26,733 nucleotides of DNA from Apostichopus californicus (GCA_020650975.1 JAIPMN010005139.1:1-26733); one strand, 5' to 3'. Positions 1 to 12,300 are shown, numbered from the stretch's first letter. Notes: a model not told the origin generated them from the letters alone. Numbers and translations are program-made.

Positions 1-108
1 CCTATTCACACTTATACTTGATGCCTTATCACAGCAATGAAAAGTAAGCTGTGAATCATTAACAGTGTGTATACTATCAGGACTAGAAGTGGAAAACAAA
101 GTTACAGT

Positions 109-121
109 AGGTCAAAGTTCA
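109..121 (+). promoter_or_regulatory. DR1 nuclear-receptor-like motif in the 3' flank
   Basis: AGGTCA-A-AGTTCA, a close match to the HNF4-type DR1 consensus, in the 3' flank of the gene. Motif evidence only. Confidence 0.3.
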
Positions 122-606
122 TAACAGGTATTTATCCATATGCAAAACATTCCCCCTCCCCATCCCTTCTCACATTCCCCCCGTCACCACCACTACCACC
201 ACACACACATTTATTTACAATGTCAACAGAAGTCACAAGGTGAAAATCAAATTTCAGTGTGACTAATTAAAAATGGTTTACAAAACTGTAATATTCACTC
301 TATATATTTCAATTGTCACACAATGATAAGGCATGCAAACCAAGGGCAATGCTACATGGCAAATATATCTTCTTCCTTGACAAAGACATTTCATGCAAGA
401 AAAAAATGGACAAACAAGGACCAGAGACTTTCCTAGGTAATTAAGGGCAGATTAACATTATCACCTTAATCGTTATACAGTTTATTAATTCATAATTTCC
501 TATAAGAGATACATAAAAACATTGCAATGTACTTGTTTACTTATTCCACTCTTTTTTAATACAAAGCTTACATTTTTAACAATACAAATACAGCAAAAAC
601 TGACCT

Positions 607-720
607 CCCATACCTCTCCCCACCCACATCACCAATACCTCTTCCTACCCACATCACCCATACCTCTCCCTGCCCACATCACCCATACCTCTCCCTGCCC
701 ACATCACCCATGCCGTGCCC
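607..720. repeat. 25-bp C-rich minisatellite, about 4.5 copies
   Basis: Units beginning CCCATACCTCTCC recur at 607, 632 (variant CCAATACC), 657, 682 and, partially, 707, spaced exactly 25 bp apart. The last two full units are nearly identical and the earliest carry a few substitutions. The array is open in one plus-strand frame, but the resulting Pro/His/Thr-rich peptide is simply the translated repeat. Confidence 0.9.
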
Positions 721-960
721 AGATACTTTTTGTTATGGTTAGTTATTTACATGCTTCGTTGAGGAACATACTGTTGCTTTCTGACTCCCTTTACAGTTTG
801 GATGTCATACCATACCATTGTCGTTATCATTGGTGATTGTGGCAGGGGTGGGGTAGGGGGGTGAACATTTACACCTTACAGCAATGACAACAATCTCAGC
901 GTTTTAGGAAAATTTTGAGTGGAGATTTCATCCATTCTTTTAAGAATATCTTACTTTTAC

Positions 961-1012
961 ACAAAATCAGTGTGTCTTCACTCTTAAAAGAGTGAAGACA
1001 CACTGATTTTGT
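961..1012. repeat. Perfect inverted repeat, 25-bp arms with 2-nt loop
   Basis: Bases 961-985 are the exact reverse complement of 988-1012, separated only by AA at 986-987. Complementarity stops immediately outside (C at 960 against T at 1013). Either strand could extrude as a cruciform, and the RNA would fold into an uninterrupted 25-bp hairpin. No flanking target duplication is apparent. It lies about 2.3 kb past the tropomodulin stop codon, so it may be in a long 3'UTR or just downstream of the gene. Confidence 0.95.
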
Positions 1013-2247
1013 TAAGTAGGAGTATAAATGTTCTACTGTGGTATATAGTCAATATTACCAACGTAATTCCTCTTTACTAGAACTCTCGAAACTGAAAAGT
1101 TAACAAAACAAAACAAAGTAACAACACTGGCCATTACTTTACTAACAAGATCATCAGAAAAGTGCTTGGAAACTAAAAGATAAGAACCGCTTCATATTGA
1201 CTGTGGATTCTCATCACCAATACCGCCCTCCCCCCCCCCCCCATCGCCCACCACCATCACTCTCTTAATATCCTTAACTTCTCCCCCAAACACCTGTCAC
1301 ACAAACAAATGATAAACTGGTCAAAAATAATAATAATAACCATAAAAAGATTATAAACTGCATATTTACATCAAGCTTTAGGTAAAGATTACTGATAATA
1401 AAAGTTATTACCTTCATTCTTTTTCTTAACATTGTTTTTCTCAGTTTTTTACTTTTATAATTTTTTTGTCTTTAAAGTGTGTAATATACTTTGGTTGAGA
1501 TGCCTACAGCTATTACTGATTGCACTGAACTTTACACTAATAAATGGCTTACATGAATACATTAGTAATATTTGCTCATTGATCATATGTAAACCATACT
1601 CCAAGTAGGAAATGAAAACAAGAAAAAAACAAATGAAAAAAACAAATACAAAAACAGAACATACAGTTGGAAAGCAGGAGGAGGTAGGGAAGGGGGGGGG
1701 GATCAAAAGAATACGTGACTGTCTTTTAGCACCAGAGTGATTATCACTAAAGATCTTCTAAATTCAAATTTAAGTTCTCACATCTCATAAGAAGAAGAAG
1801 TCATGCATTTGTAAAAGACTAGACCCGAATTTCATTAAAAATATCGAGAGAGAATGGGTGGAGTTGTGGGGGCGCTCTTTGGTTTCACCACACCGAGGTT
1901 GTCCATCAGTGACAAGAAACCCAATTCTAGTCACAGATACCACACCCTACCTCTGCAATAGCTAGAATGGATGCTTGTAAAAGGTTGTAACACTAACAAT
2001 CTTCACATTGGGTAGGCTACTTTCTGTTCTGTGTAGGCCTTTATCTCTGGTAGTGTGGAAACGTCTCTGTTTTTACCACCAGATAAATGTTCTAAGAGAA
2101 AACTTCTAGAATCAAACTGATCCTGAAATGCGACCATGATCAATCTATAACAAGTGAAAACGAATTAAATCGAGGTATTTTGATGTTGTTACTGCATATG
2201 CCACTATTTAAAGCTGCATAGGATATTTTGGTCAAAATATACAACTA

Positions 2248-2278
2248 TTTATTTTATGTGACACAAAAACTATTTATT
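2248..2278 (-). promoter_or_regulatory. Candidate polyadenylation signals (two AATAAA)
   Basis: Two AATAAA hexamers read on the minus strand at 2278-2273 and 2253-2248, about 1.0 kb after the tropomodulin stop. They are the first closely paired canonical signals in that direction; single weaker candidates lie closer, for example one within A-rich sequence near 2550. In AT-rich DNA this hexamer is common by chance, so the assignment is tentative. Confidence 0.3.
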
Positions 2279-2918
2279 AAAATGTCTTAAGTAGGGGGGA
2301 TAACGAGACATAAAGAATGTCTCAAAACCTGGTCTTTGGTGTCAACAAGAAGGAGTCCTTTACAAGGGAATGACCACAAATATGACCACTGAGTTCCTGT
2401 TCTAAGAAATTTAGATTTTTGCCCAACAATTTTTGCCTCTGATTAGAAATCCAAACTGTATAGTCAGCAAAGAAAACATTTCACCTTCTCCAGAGTAATG
2501 TTACACCCTGATTTTCCAGACACCTCATCCTTGAAAACCCCTCATTTTTTTATTTTCAGATCCTTCCAGAAGCTTCAGTCTTGAATTGTCTAAATAAGTA
2601 AGACTTCAACTGCTTTCCTTACTGATTTCATAATCCATAATACAAACAAACACACAAAAAAAAAAATGAGAAAAAGAAGAAAAGAGAGAAAAAAAATAAA
2701 ATAAAACTTGCTGATTTGGCGACAGTTTAAACAAAAGAAGGTTTAAGACACTTTTGACACAATTAAAGGGAATGGGAAGCCTAAACAGAGGGAAATTTTT
2801 TGTTTTATGATATATACAGCTATTGTTCATTAAGGATCTTTTGAAGAAGTGTTTACACTCACACTCTCAAGGGGAAAAATATATATATGGGGCATGGGAG
2901 ATTTCAAATCCTACGAAT

Positions 2919-2936
2919 AAAAAAAAAAAAAAAAAA
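2919..2936. repeat. A18 homopolymer (plus strand)
   Basis: An uninterrupted run of about 18 A on the plus strand, T18 on the gene strand. I see no tRNA-like or LINE-like sequence next to it, so it is recorded as a simple repeat rather than a retroposon tail. Confidence 0.85.
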
Positions 2937-3100
2937 GTAGCTACTACACATGAATTATATTACAGATTACGGTTGATACAAAATGCTGACTGACTTAACG
3001 GACTGCACCGTAATTAAATTAGCACTCTTGAAAGGGTCCTGTTTCTCTTGGGGGCTAGTTTTCTACGCACCCTTCCATAGAATACAGGTTTACAGGAGTC

Positions 3101-3122
3101 CTCGGTCGCATGTAGGACCGAG
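3101..3122. other. Short hairpin in the probable 3'UTR
   Basis: CTCGGTC at 3101-3107 pairs perfectly with GACCGAG at 3116-3122 around an 8-nt loop. It sits about 160-180 nt after the stop codon on the gene strand, almost certainly inside the 3'UTR. It is GC-rich against AT-rich surroundings. Function is unknown; a structured regulatory element is possible but unsupported. Confidence 0.45.
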
Positions 3123-3282
3123 TGGATCTCTTTACTTACACACTATTTGATCAGCCACCTATAACTTTGACTGAAAGATTACCGTACAGTAGTGGTGGCA
3201 GTAGTAGTACATGATGAAGAAAAGAGCAAATTATAAACGTTAGATACAATTATAAACTGCAACATCTAGACGTCGGTGGACT

Positions 3283-3311
3283 TCATTCCTTCTTTGTCCT
3301 CTGTTTACGAA
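3283..3311 (-). CDS. tmod: tmod coding exon 9 (C-terminal tail and stop)
   Basis: This exon completes the Ile codon begun in exon 8 and gives IRKQRTKKE then TGA. It is accepted because the acceptor is excellent (a long pyrimidine tract ending TTTCATTGCAG), the phase fits exactly, and the sequence parallels the basic VRKRR tail at the same place in TMOD1. It lacks the longer vertebrate tail. Because the match is only nine residues, an alternative last exon is not excluded. Confidence 0.85.
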
Positions 3312-6300
3312 CTGCAATGAAACAAACAGAGTTGAAAGAAAGTAGATGAGAGGGTGAGAAAACAAAATAAGGTTGTTTTTTTTTGGGGGGGGGGGGGATA
3401 TTCCAATAAATAAGATTAAAATTTAAGGTAGGAAATAAGGGAACAGGATGCAGGAAGATGGGGGCTTAGAAGTGTCATATCCTCCATCTGGCAACTCTCT
3501 GATCCAGCATATTCAATAGATAGATTTCAACTCTACACACTCTAAGCATGTGTGCACAGCTAAGCAGGTTCCAGGCATACGGGTTACTTGGAACTTCCAG
3601 CCGATATGACTTGTCACCCCTCTTTACATGACTTACCACTGCCCCAATGTGACTTACATCACTTTGACAGCCATCTAAGTCACCTCACATGACTAGCTCT
3701 ACCCAAAGTGGCTGACATCATCAAACAAATCGACCAATTTGATTTATTCTACTAATCAAGAATTCAAAATCACCCCAAACAGCCAAAGACAAAAGAACAC
3801 CTAAAACAGTCACCCACAACATTGACTTCCTCCTCCACCCAAATATCACACACTAATAACTTGACAAGTTTAAAGTCACACATAAATCAGGCTAGGCCAA
3901 CTTAAATCTCTGCTCTGAGAGCATTGTAGGTCAAAGGGGTAGGTATTGATTATCTTTGTATTACGGTAACAAGCTTTCCCCAAGTATTTGATGTGGCATT
4001 GATACAACCAGGTTAACCATGTCTTTTATACTGCTGTATCTGAACTGCAGAAAGTCCCAATTCTGATAATACACATTCACATCACTACACAGGTAGTAAT
4101 AACAAATGTAGGCAGTGTATTTATTTACACCAGGATTGAACCACACACCATAGGCTGATATAGAAAAGGAAGTTATTCTGAGAACTGACAACCACCGAAC
4201 TAACCAGCAGGAAACTACCGTTCATGACGTCATTCAATGACAAATACTTTTTTCGCTCTGCTGCACATCTTTTGTATCTATAATGTTTGCACATTCTTGT
4301 ATGGTTCCATCATGTTGGTTATTGTTACTATCCCCATTAGAAATGAAAAGGTCAATCCTTGTTACTGTTAAGATGCATATATTCTCCTGGCAAGTGGTCC
4401 ATCCATTTTTCTTTTCTGTATCCGTCGCTTAAAATAGTTTTATTTTTAACTAGCAGGAATCTGACGAGTATTTCCACAATGAAACTGAAATTATTTCAGC
4501 TTGCAGCTCTTTGGATATTCTTCAGGTCTTTGCCATTTGTGCTCATTGCATTACATTATTCATTCTATATACTTCATTTTATTGTATGACATTACATTGT
4601 ATGGTTTTGTTTTGCATGGTATTTTCATTGCATTATAGTGTACTGTATTACATTACATTACATTGTATGGTATTGTATTGCATGGTATAACATTGCATTG
4701 CAGTGTATTATATTACATAACGTTGTATGGTATTGTATTGCATGGTATTTCATTGCATTATAGTATATTATATTATATTACATTACATTGTATGGTATTG
4801 TATTGCATGGTATTTTCATTGCATTATAGTGTACTGTATTACATTACATTGTATGGTATTGTATTGCATGGTATAACATTGCATTGCAGTGTATTATATT
4901 ACATAACGTTGTATGGTATTGTATTGCATGGTATTTCATTGCATTATAGTATATTATATTATATTATATTACATTACATTGTATGGTATTGTTTTGCGTG
5001 GTATTTTCTTGCATTATAGTGTACTGTATTACATTACATTGTATGGTATTGTATTGCATGGTATTTTCATTGCATTATAGTATATTATATTATATTACAT
5101 TACATTGTATGGTATTGTATTGCATGGTATTTTCATTGCATTATAGTGTATTGTTTTACATTACATTGTATGGTAAATTGTATTGCATGGTATTTTCATT
5201 GCATTACAGTGTATTGTATTACATTACATTGTCCGGTATTGCATTGCATGGTATTTCATTGCACTATAGTGTATTATATCATATTCTGTTGTATTGTGTT
5301 GTTTTGCACTGAATTCCATAGCACCTTGCTATCCAGTACCACCTTACTCAACATCCCCCATTACCCACCCCCTCCCCAGCCCCCCCTCCAAACCACCCTC
5401 TTCTTTCATCAGCAGTAACTTACTTATTTCATAGTTCCTGAGAACGGCATCGTGGGCCTTTCGACGTGGTCCCGCATGCTGAAATGCTAGACCAAACTTG
5501 ACTAACGTCTTGTTGTCCTTCACCAAAATGTCAGCAACCTCTGTCTCCACTTGAATACCCATCATCATTCTCTGTGTGATGGATGGACCAAGAAAGAAAA
5601 ACATGTTATCAAGTACCTAAACAATATGTCTTTATTGTTCATTTGGTCTTTTCCCTGCATTCCTCTTCAGTTATAAACCACCTTCTCTCGCTCTGTACAA
5701 TTGGTTCTTCAATCCATTCCCCACCTCCTACTCCTCCTCCAACCCCCCCCCCTCCTCGCCCCCACAACCATTGACAACATTTCTCTAATTTTTGTTTCTT
5801 AATTGGAAACCTTGAAAACCAAAATAACCACAAACTGTTTTTTTTTTTACATGGCAGAGAGAAAAGGAGTTTACGCCTAGAAGAGGATTCCAACCAGTGA
5901 CCTCTGGGTGACCTCTGGGTTACAAGCCCAGTGCTCTACCAACTGAGATATCCAGCCCTCCCTTGATGGCAATCTCGATATATTATTTTTATATTAAGTT
6001 AAATTAAGTTTCCAACTCTGACCAGACTGTCCTGGTAAAAGAGAGCAAGATGTCGACATTACAAGGTTTCCTTCTTTTCAGTGATTCCATACCTGATTAG
6101 CCATTCTTAATTCCAAGAGTGTTGTATTTTCCTTCATAGCCATCATGATCTTCTTGATGCCTTCACCTGTCAGGAAATTTGACTCCACATTGAGCGATTT
6201 CAGATTCTTGTTCTCCTTCAACATCTGTGCGAAATACTGTAAAAAATGAGCAGAGACGTACAGAACAGGTTAATTACCTCCGAAGCAATTCATTTGGATG

Positions 6301-9300
6301 CCTCAAAAACATCAAAATTGACACAAGTCATTTATACCACACACAAACATACACAAATGTGTATTTAGGTAGATAGAAAAGTGCAATTGTGGAGTGGGAG
6401 ACAGGTAAGAGAGGAGCGAAATCAATACAGAAAATGCATCTTTTTTAATCTATGACAAAGAGTATGTTTCACCTTCATGTGAAGAAGTGTCTACTTACAG
6501 GTGCGGTTTCATCTCCTATCCTGGTGCTGGCCATACTCAATGACGTCAACTGTGTGTTCTTCTCCAGAGCTTCCAAGATATTCTTCACTGTCGGTATAGG
6601 TACACTCTTCCAAAAAAACACCAAAAAAAAAATTATATAAAAAAATTATATAAAAAATTTTTATAAAAAAAATAATAAGAACAGATAAACTATGACCAGT
6701 CGTTTTTTGAAAACTACAGATTTTCTGATCTCAAAAATATTGTTATATACAAAGCTGATCTTAAATTGATGTTATCATGCCAGCAGACGGTAAACACTAA
6801 TGTAACTACACTCGTTAATGCAAACTAGGGTAATTGTTCTAGAAACTTGAGACAGAAGTAGAAGAAGTTTTGGAACTGGACAGTTAACATGCTCATTGAG
6901 GAGTTCTTGCCATGTTTTGTCCATGAGTACATTTATTTTAACCCTTCCAAATAGTTATGACCATTGTTGTCTTCAAAGTGATCAGTTTAATGTTTTTTGC
7001 ACTTATGTGGACCTATCATGTATGAAGTTCATCTAAGCTGTTAATTTGAATTGACTGTTTACAAACACATCTGTTGACCATAAAAAATAAAAAAGGGGTT
7101 TGTCTGAAACAGACAAGAAGAGTTATCAGGTAATTATTTTGATTTATTATATCTCAAATTTGCGAAAATATTTCATAAGGATTGGTATTTTTTTGGGGGG
7201 GATAAAAATTGGCCAACAAATACAATCATCTGGTTTATTTTTTTCTTCTGATTTTTCTGTAACGAGTAAGTAATACGTTATTAAACACTGTAAACTTACT
7301 TTGATATTGTTGAGGTTTAGTTCCTTCAAGGACCCGTCGTTCTTCTGTAGTTGTTCTAGAGATTTTTCCACGTCCGTATCGTTTGGAGGTTCAGCGGGTT
7401 GAATTTTCAGAGCAGAAAACTTGGCAGGACCTTGATTTTATCAGAGGATGAGAAAAAAAGAAAATAGTGATATCTCAATATTTATGGAAATTTTATTCTT
7501 CTTCTTTTATACCCAACTGACCAACGGCTGGTCTATTAAAGAGATCTGAGATCTAAAAAGAAGTAAAACTTACGGTGCACCATAGTAGATGTCAATCGAT
7601 TATGGAAAACACCAATGTTAAGGATCTTTGTTTTTTAATGTAAACTGTCCATATTGTTTGACCATCGCTGTTTCTGTTTAATGGTTGTAACATTTGATTT
7701 TGGTCAGAACATTACGGGATCTTCACATATCTACTGCAGTAAATAATTTAAGGGTAAACATTTAATGTAGCAGTTTTGAAGTTGGTCTCTAATAAAATAA
7801 TATAGAGTTGAAACAAAGCATTTGCGATGCATCTTCACACTTGTACAGCAACTTGCATGTTTTTGCATAGCATTGTGCAATGCGATACCAGATAAATGAC
7901 TCCCCCGAAGTTATGTATGTGTGTTGTACTCTATGTTGTGTTTTCACAGTGATTTGTGGACTGTTCAGGCTGAAAGATTCAGTTGGCCTATACACAGCTC
8001 AAAGCAGATTTCTATAACAAAAGCTGTGTTAGCTGTGTTTTGAGGGGGAAAAAACATTGCCCACAATTCAGGATTTAACACATATCCTAAACATCTACTT
8101 TTCAGCCTAGGGATATGTTTCTCTAACATTCCACAGGACTGGTCTTAGTAAACCACTGAATGGGCTCTATTAAGTACAGTTATGTTCTCTGATATTCTAT
8201 TGAAGCTGTAAGAATAGAATACATTTTGGTTGCTATGTGTCTAGGTTTAATACTGTTTAACTCCAGTATCCCATAGAGTAAGTACTATGCCTGGAGAACT
8301 GCAGGGAATGTCTGCTGACAAAGCCTACAGTAGGAACAAATCAAAGGTCACACCCTCTCTCTACAAAGGAAGACCAAAACATTTCCATTATTAAATTACT
8401 TCATATGCCATTTTATCACAGGGAGAAAACAGATTAAAACCAAGTGGTGGCTGGAAATGTAATGTCAGTGAAATGCATTTTTGTTTCCTTCATGTTTTTA
8501 AAACTTGAAGAAAAATGGAGGAAAATATCATGTGCAAAAGTTTAAGGTTTCTTTAATATTACTAGAGCAGCCTAGAAACTGTTTCGTCTAGTTGTAGCAC
8601 CACCTGTTCACCCTCTATATTCCCAGCATTAAATACAGTACAGATCCCTGTACGGTGTACCTATGTGCTTAGCATTATCATTCTCTTTGAAATTCCAAAC
8701 ATCACAAACCAACAGTAGGCCTGACGATGATCACATCTGATCTGAAGTGTTCTTGACATATTCAGGAAGTTCTACTATTGGATTAAGTATCCTAAAATAT
8801 TTATTCCTGACCTGTCAGGATATTCAATCTTAAGTAGAGTGAACAACCATTTCCTTAATAAAGTTCACCATTAATTATTTAGTGCATAGCAACACTTCTG
8901 TTTATGGAAATTAGAGAAGTAAATGCAATACACAATGTCATGGATAAACTTTGATGGTCTGGTAGAAGGTATATTCTTTTAGAAGCCATAAATTAAAATA
9001 ACTTTTATTGAATTTAAACCCTGAGATGATGTCAAACAGAATGTGAATCAGGAAGAAACATACATTCAGGCATGGATATATGTGTCCTACTTTTGACACC
9101 TAACAGTCCATTCATAACACCGCCTGTGTCAGTCTGATGTTTGAAATAAAATAATTTGCTAATTCTTCACTAACAAGGGAGGGGAGAGGGGGGTCTACAG
9201 TCTGAGGAAAATAAGCACCTACCACAGTACTGTGATGGTAGGATACCTGCCAGTTGGCTTTAAAGGATAACTTTTTGAGTGGATTAATTACTCGATGCCT

Positions 9301-12300
9301 CAAGACTCCAAGTGGAATAAAGTACTCTGTTCAAGTCAATCAGCCAGTACCAGTACTGACAAAGATTATTTTAAATGTTGCAAAGGGCTATACATTTTGT
9401 GCATACAGTATATATAATGGAATGACTTAAAACACTTTGAGAAATTGTACAACAACCCATAATCATTTTTGGGGGTCTTTTTTGGCAGGGGTGTGGTGGG
9501 GGGGGGGTTCTCGTTGGATGTCAGGTCTGCTCAACCATTAGTCAAATGTTCAAATATATAGTCTTTTCAATCGTTTCCATTTGATACAAGTGACCCAAGG
9601 TCTCTCGCATATCTCAAAGGAAACCTTAATTTTAGCACTTCACACAGCACAGGAACATACTTGACCTCACCTTTGAAGGTCATCCTGTCCGGATCCAGCG
9701 TTTCTTCTGCAATGGCGGCGTTTAACTGATCTTGATTCAACATACTGTGGATCCCCAGGATACCTTGATACAAAGAAACGCAGGAAAGATAGCGGAAAAA
9801 TAATTAACTGATGCTATTGATGATGATGATGATGATGCAGAGAAATGGAAGAGATAGAACATGTTTTACAGTAGGTTAGAATATTGTATAGCAACAGGAT
9901 ATGCATGCGGACACCTCACAACCCACAATGGTCCTGCCCCTAACTCAACTCTTGCTATGGTTAAAATGGGGGAAGGGTAGAACCTGTGAAGGATTTGATG
10001 GGTTCATGTTACTATGTCACTGTGATTACATTCATTTTGTGTTTAACTGCAGCAAGAATGGAAAGGACTATGAAGCTTGTCTAGACATAAAATATCTCAA
10101 CCACCATAAATTTTAAAAAAAATATATATTTTGCCTTTCAAAAAATTAAGAATAGGGCAGCAAGGGACACCTTCACTGAAGTTCAAAGATGGGATTAGTG
10201 TTTAAAGCAAAGATGTTAACACTGCAATATCCTAAGGGGATGAAATTTGACCCACCACGCACCTCCCATTACTGTTGATGGTAGGTACTGTACCGTTCAG
10301 TTAAATGCACAGTACCAACAACACTCATGAATGCCAGTACAGCATAGACATGATGTACTTGCATAGATAACATAGAATATGTACCATGAAACAACAACAA
10401 CTATACCATTAAAGGTAGCCTTGGAAGTTACAAAGTGGGTAATGCTGTATAAAGTTCACAGTAAATGGATGGAGTAAAGAATGTGTTATGCTTCAGTCGG
10501 TTCTACACAGAAAAGTACTAAAACTATTGAAAACCCAATGTTTGTCTCTAGATCAAACTACGATATATACCTGTACAGTTTAATAAAGACACTACCATAA
10601 AGTCATGGCTTAAGATGGTGAGGATATAGGATGAGGTTACCGGTTAGGGTCAAAGATGGATCTACAGCTATAATATGCCAAGAGTAGAAGCAAGAGTAAC
10701 ATAAATTGATAACATCAGAAAACCAGATCTGACAAGTAAACATTGTAATAATATCAACAGAAAGTTAATCAGGATGGGGGAGGGAGAGGGGGGCTTGAAC
10801 CGATTACAGGCATTGGGTGGTAAATTACAGCTGGATCACGAGCAGGCATTAGATCAAATTGGATTTTCAAATTGCGGGTATTTAACGATGAGGGAGACTG
10901 AAGATCACATACCTGCTAACTGAACCAAATCTTCCTCCGTGGCATCTTCCAAGGCAGTTTCCCATTCTTCGCCAATGTCGACCTTCTGACCATTTTCTTC
11001 AACTTTCTTCTCTTCTTTCTTCGGAGTAAACACTTTACCTAAGAAATTTAGAGAGAACAAATGAAGAACAATGAGTTTCTGTACATACCAGTTACTCTAC
11101 AAACTGTTCTTGATAGTGAGTATAAACACCTTACCTGCAAAATTACAGAAATCAACAAAGAATGATGACTTTTTGTGTATTAAGTCAATGGGCTTCTGTA
11201 CCAGCTACAAACACTGTTGTATGGAAGAGGGCAAAATTTTTACCCAGCTTAAGCAATGATATATGAAGTCCTATGAAAGAATGGAAAGGTTACAATGACA
11301 GTGGAAAAGATATGGAGACAAGGACTGTAAGGTATTTATTAGTGTATGTACCTGAAGGTATGAATGAGAAACACCTAGAAAGTTCTTTGCTTTTTTCATA
11401 TATATTTTTTTTAAATTGTGTTCACAGTCAGCTTTAATTCTGCTGTGGATTTATGTTATGCGCACTTCATGACATTTAATGATTTCAGGTCAAACAAGTG
11501 TTCCTGTGTAACCCTCTACCTTACCCGTACCCATAAATACAGCCAAAATTATAATCTCTCTTTAAGCTACTGCCAACCGAAAATTCAAACCTGGATATAT
11601 TTATTCTTTATAATTTGAAACTTCACACAAGTAAAGGTAGCAAAGTCGCATGAGTTTAGATATTCAACACAAAGTACACAGTAAACTGCAGTAAGTTAGT
11701 TCACAACTAAAACACCAAGTTAAGTCTACGAAAAGCTGCAAAAAAAAAGCTGAAATTTACTGATAAAAGTTACTGAAGAAACTGTATTACATTCAAATGT
11801 ACACCGACAGAAGTTTTAATAAACTACATTTCTGACATATTTGTTTTTGAGCATCGCAAACGTACTGTATGCCTTTAAAAATGAGGACCAGCAATGTTGT
11901 GTCAATGCTATACAAACTGATAAACGAGGTTAACAAGCGAGCATAAAGAAAATACAGATCGAAAGATACAGACAGAAAGCAAGAGCCCTTGTCAAAGTGC
12001 AAGACTTTTTATCATAAAAATCAACAAGATAGTATGTTAGGCCTTTGTCGTCAAGCTCTCTAGAGTACGTGTACTTATGTACTGAATAACCTTAATTGTA
12101 CACGCATTGGCTGATATATATTGCAATGTGGTAGTACTAGTGAATCAATGGTAACAGGCCGCAGTAGTACTGTGCCAATACAGAAGGCAGTATCATCAAT
12201 GGCTTGAAGCTGGAATTTCGTTTCCAGAAGAAAATCGACTCATTGTAAACATTCGAAAGCCTTGCTTCGTTACATACGATGTTGTAATTACGCTGGCTGT

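Larger units (their letters stand above)
1..3282 (-). other. 3'UTR and downstream flank of the tropomodulin gene
   Basis: No protein-coding stretch is convincing here on either strand. The part next to 3283 should be 3'UTR, because the terminal exon has only 29 coding bases, but the UTR end cannot be fixed from sequence alone. The region holds simple-sequence tracts (C13 at 1230-1242, a purine-rich A-laden stretch at about 2650-2710, A18 at 2919-2936), a 25-bp minisatellite near 607-720, a perfect hairpin at 961-1012 and AT-rich unique-looking DNA. The open frames of 60-100 codons here are low-complexity and resemble no family I know. Confidence 0.6.
3312..5423 (-). other. tmod intron 8 (2112 bp)
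   Basis: Donor GTAAGT; the acceptor TTTCATTGCAG comes after a long pyrimidine tract. It contains a G-run cluster just inside the donor (5355-5398), the roughly 63-bp minisatellite (4599-5300) and a T9G13 junction at 3376-3397. The remainder (3400-4590) is unremarkable; a segment at about 3600-3720 has loosely repeated TGACTTAC/CATGACT words. Confidence 0.9.
5572..6092 (-). other. tmod intron 7 (521 bp)
   Basis: Donor GTATGG, acceptor ATCACACAG, phase 0. It contains the tRNA-derived element (5838-5957) in sense orientation and a C-rich stretch at about 5719-5764 that is G-rich on the gene strand. Confidence 0.92.

Noticed and set aside
522-836. 104-codon plus-strand open frame
   Set aside because: Its middle is the translated 25-bp minisatellite (Pro/His/Ser/Thr repeats) and the ends look like AT-rich noise.
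4663-5418. Overlapping plus-strand open frames of about 90-118 codons rich in Leu, Tyr, His, Val
   Set aside because: They are translations of the roughly 63-bp minisatellite, whose repeat unit happens to lack stops in several frames; no domain and no unique sequence.
5875-5957. Functional tRNA-Thr gene
   Set aside because: The T-stem is broken, box B is altered and an 11-bp duplication separates the anticodon arm from the T-arm.
9567-9670. Extension of exon 4 past its donor (GEVKYVPVLCEVLKLRF...)
   Set aside because: The frame is open, but the residues do not match tropomodulins, while splicing at GTGAGG to exon 5 restores a conserved linker in the right phase.
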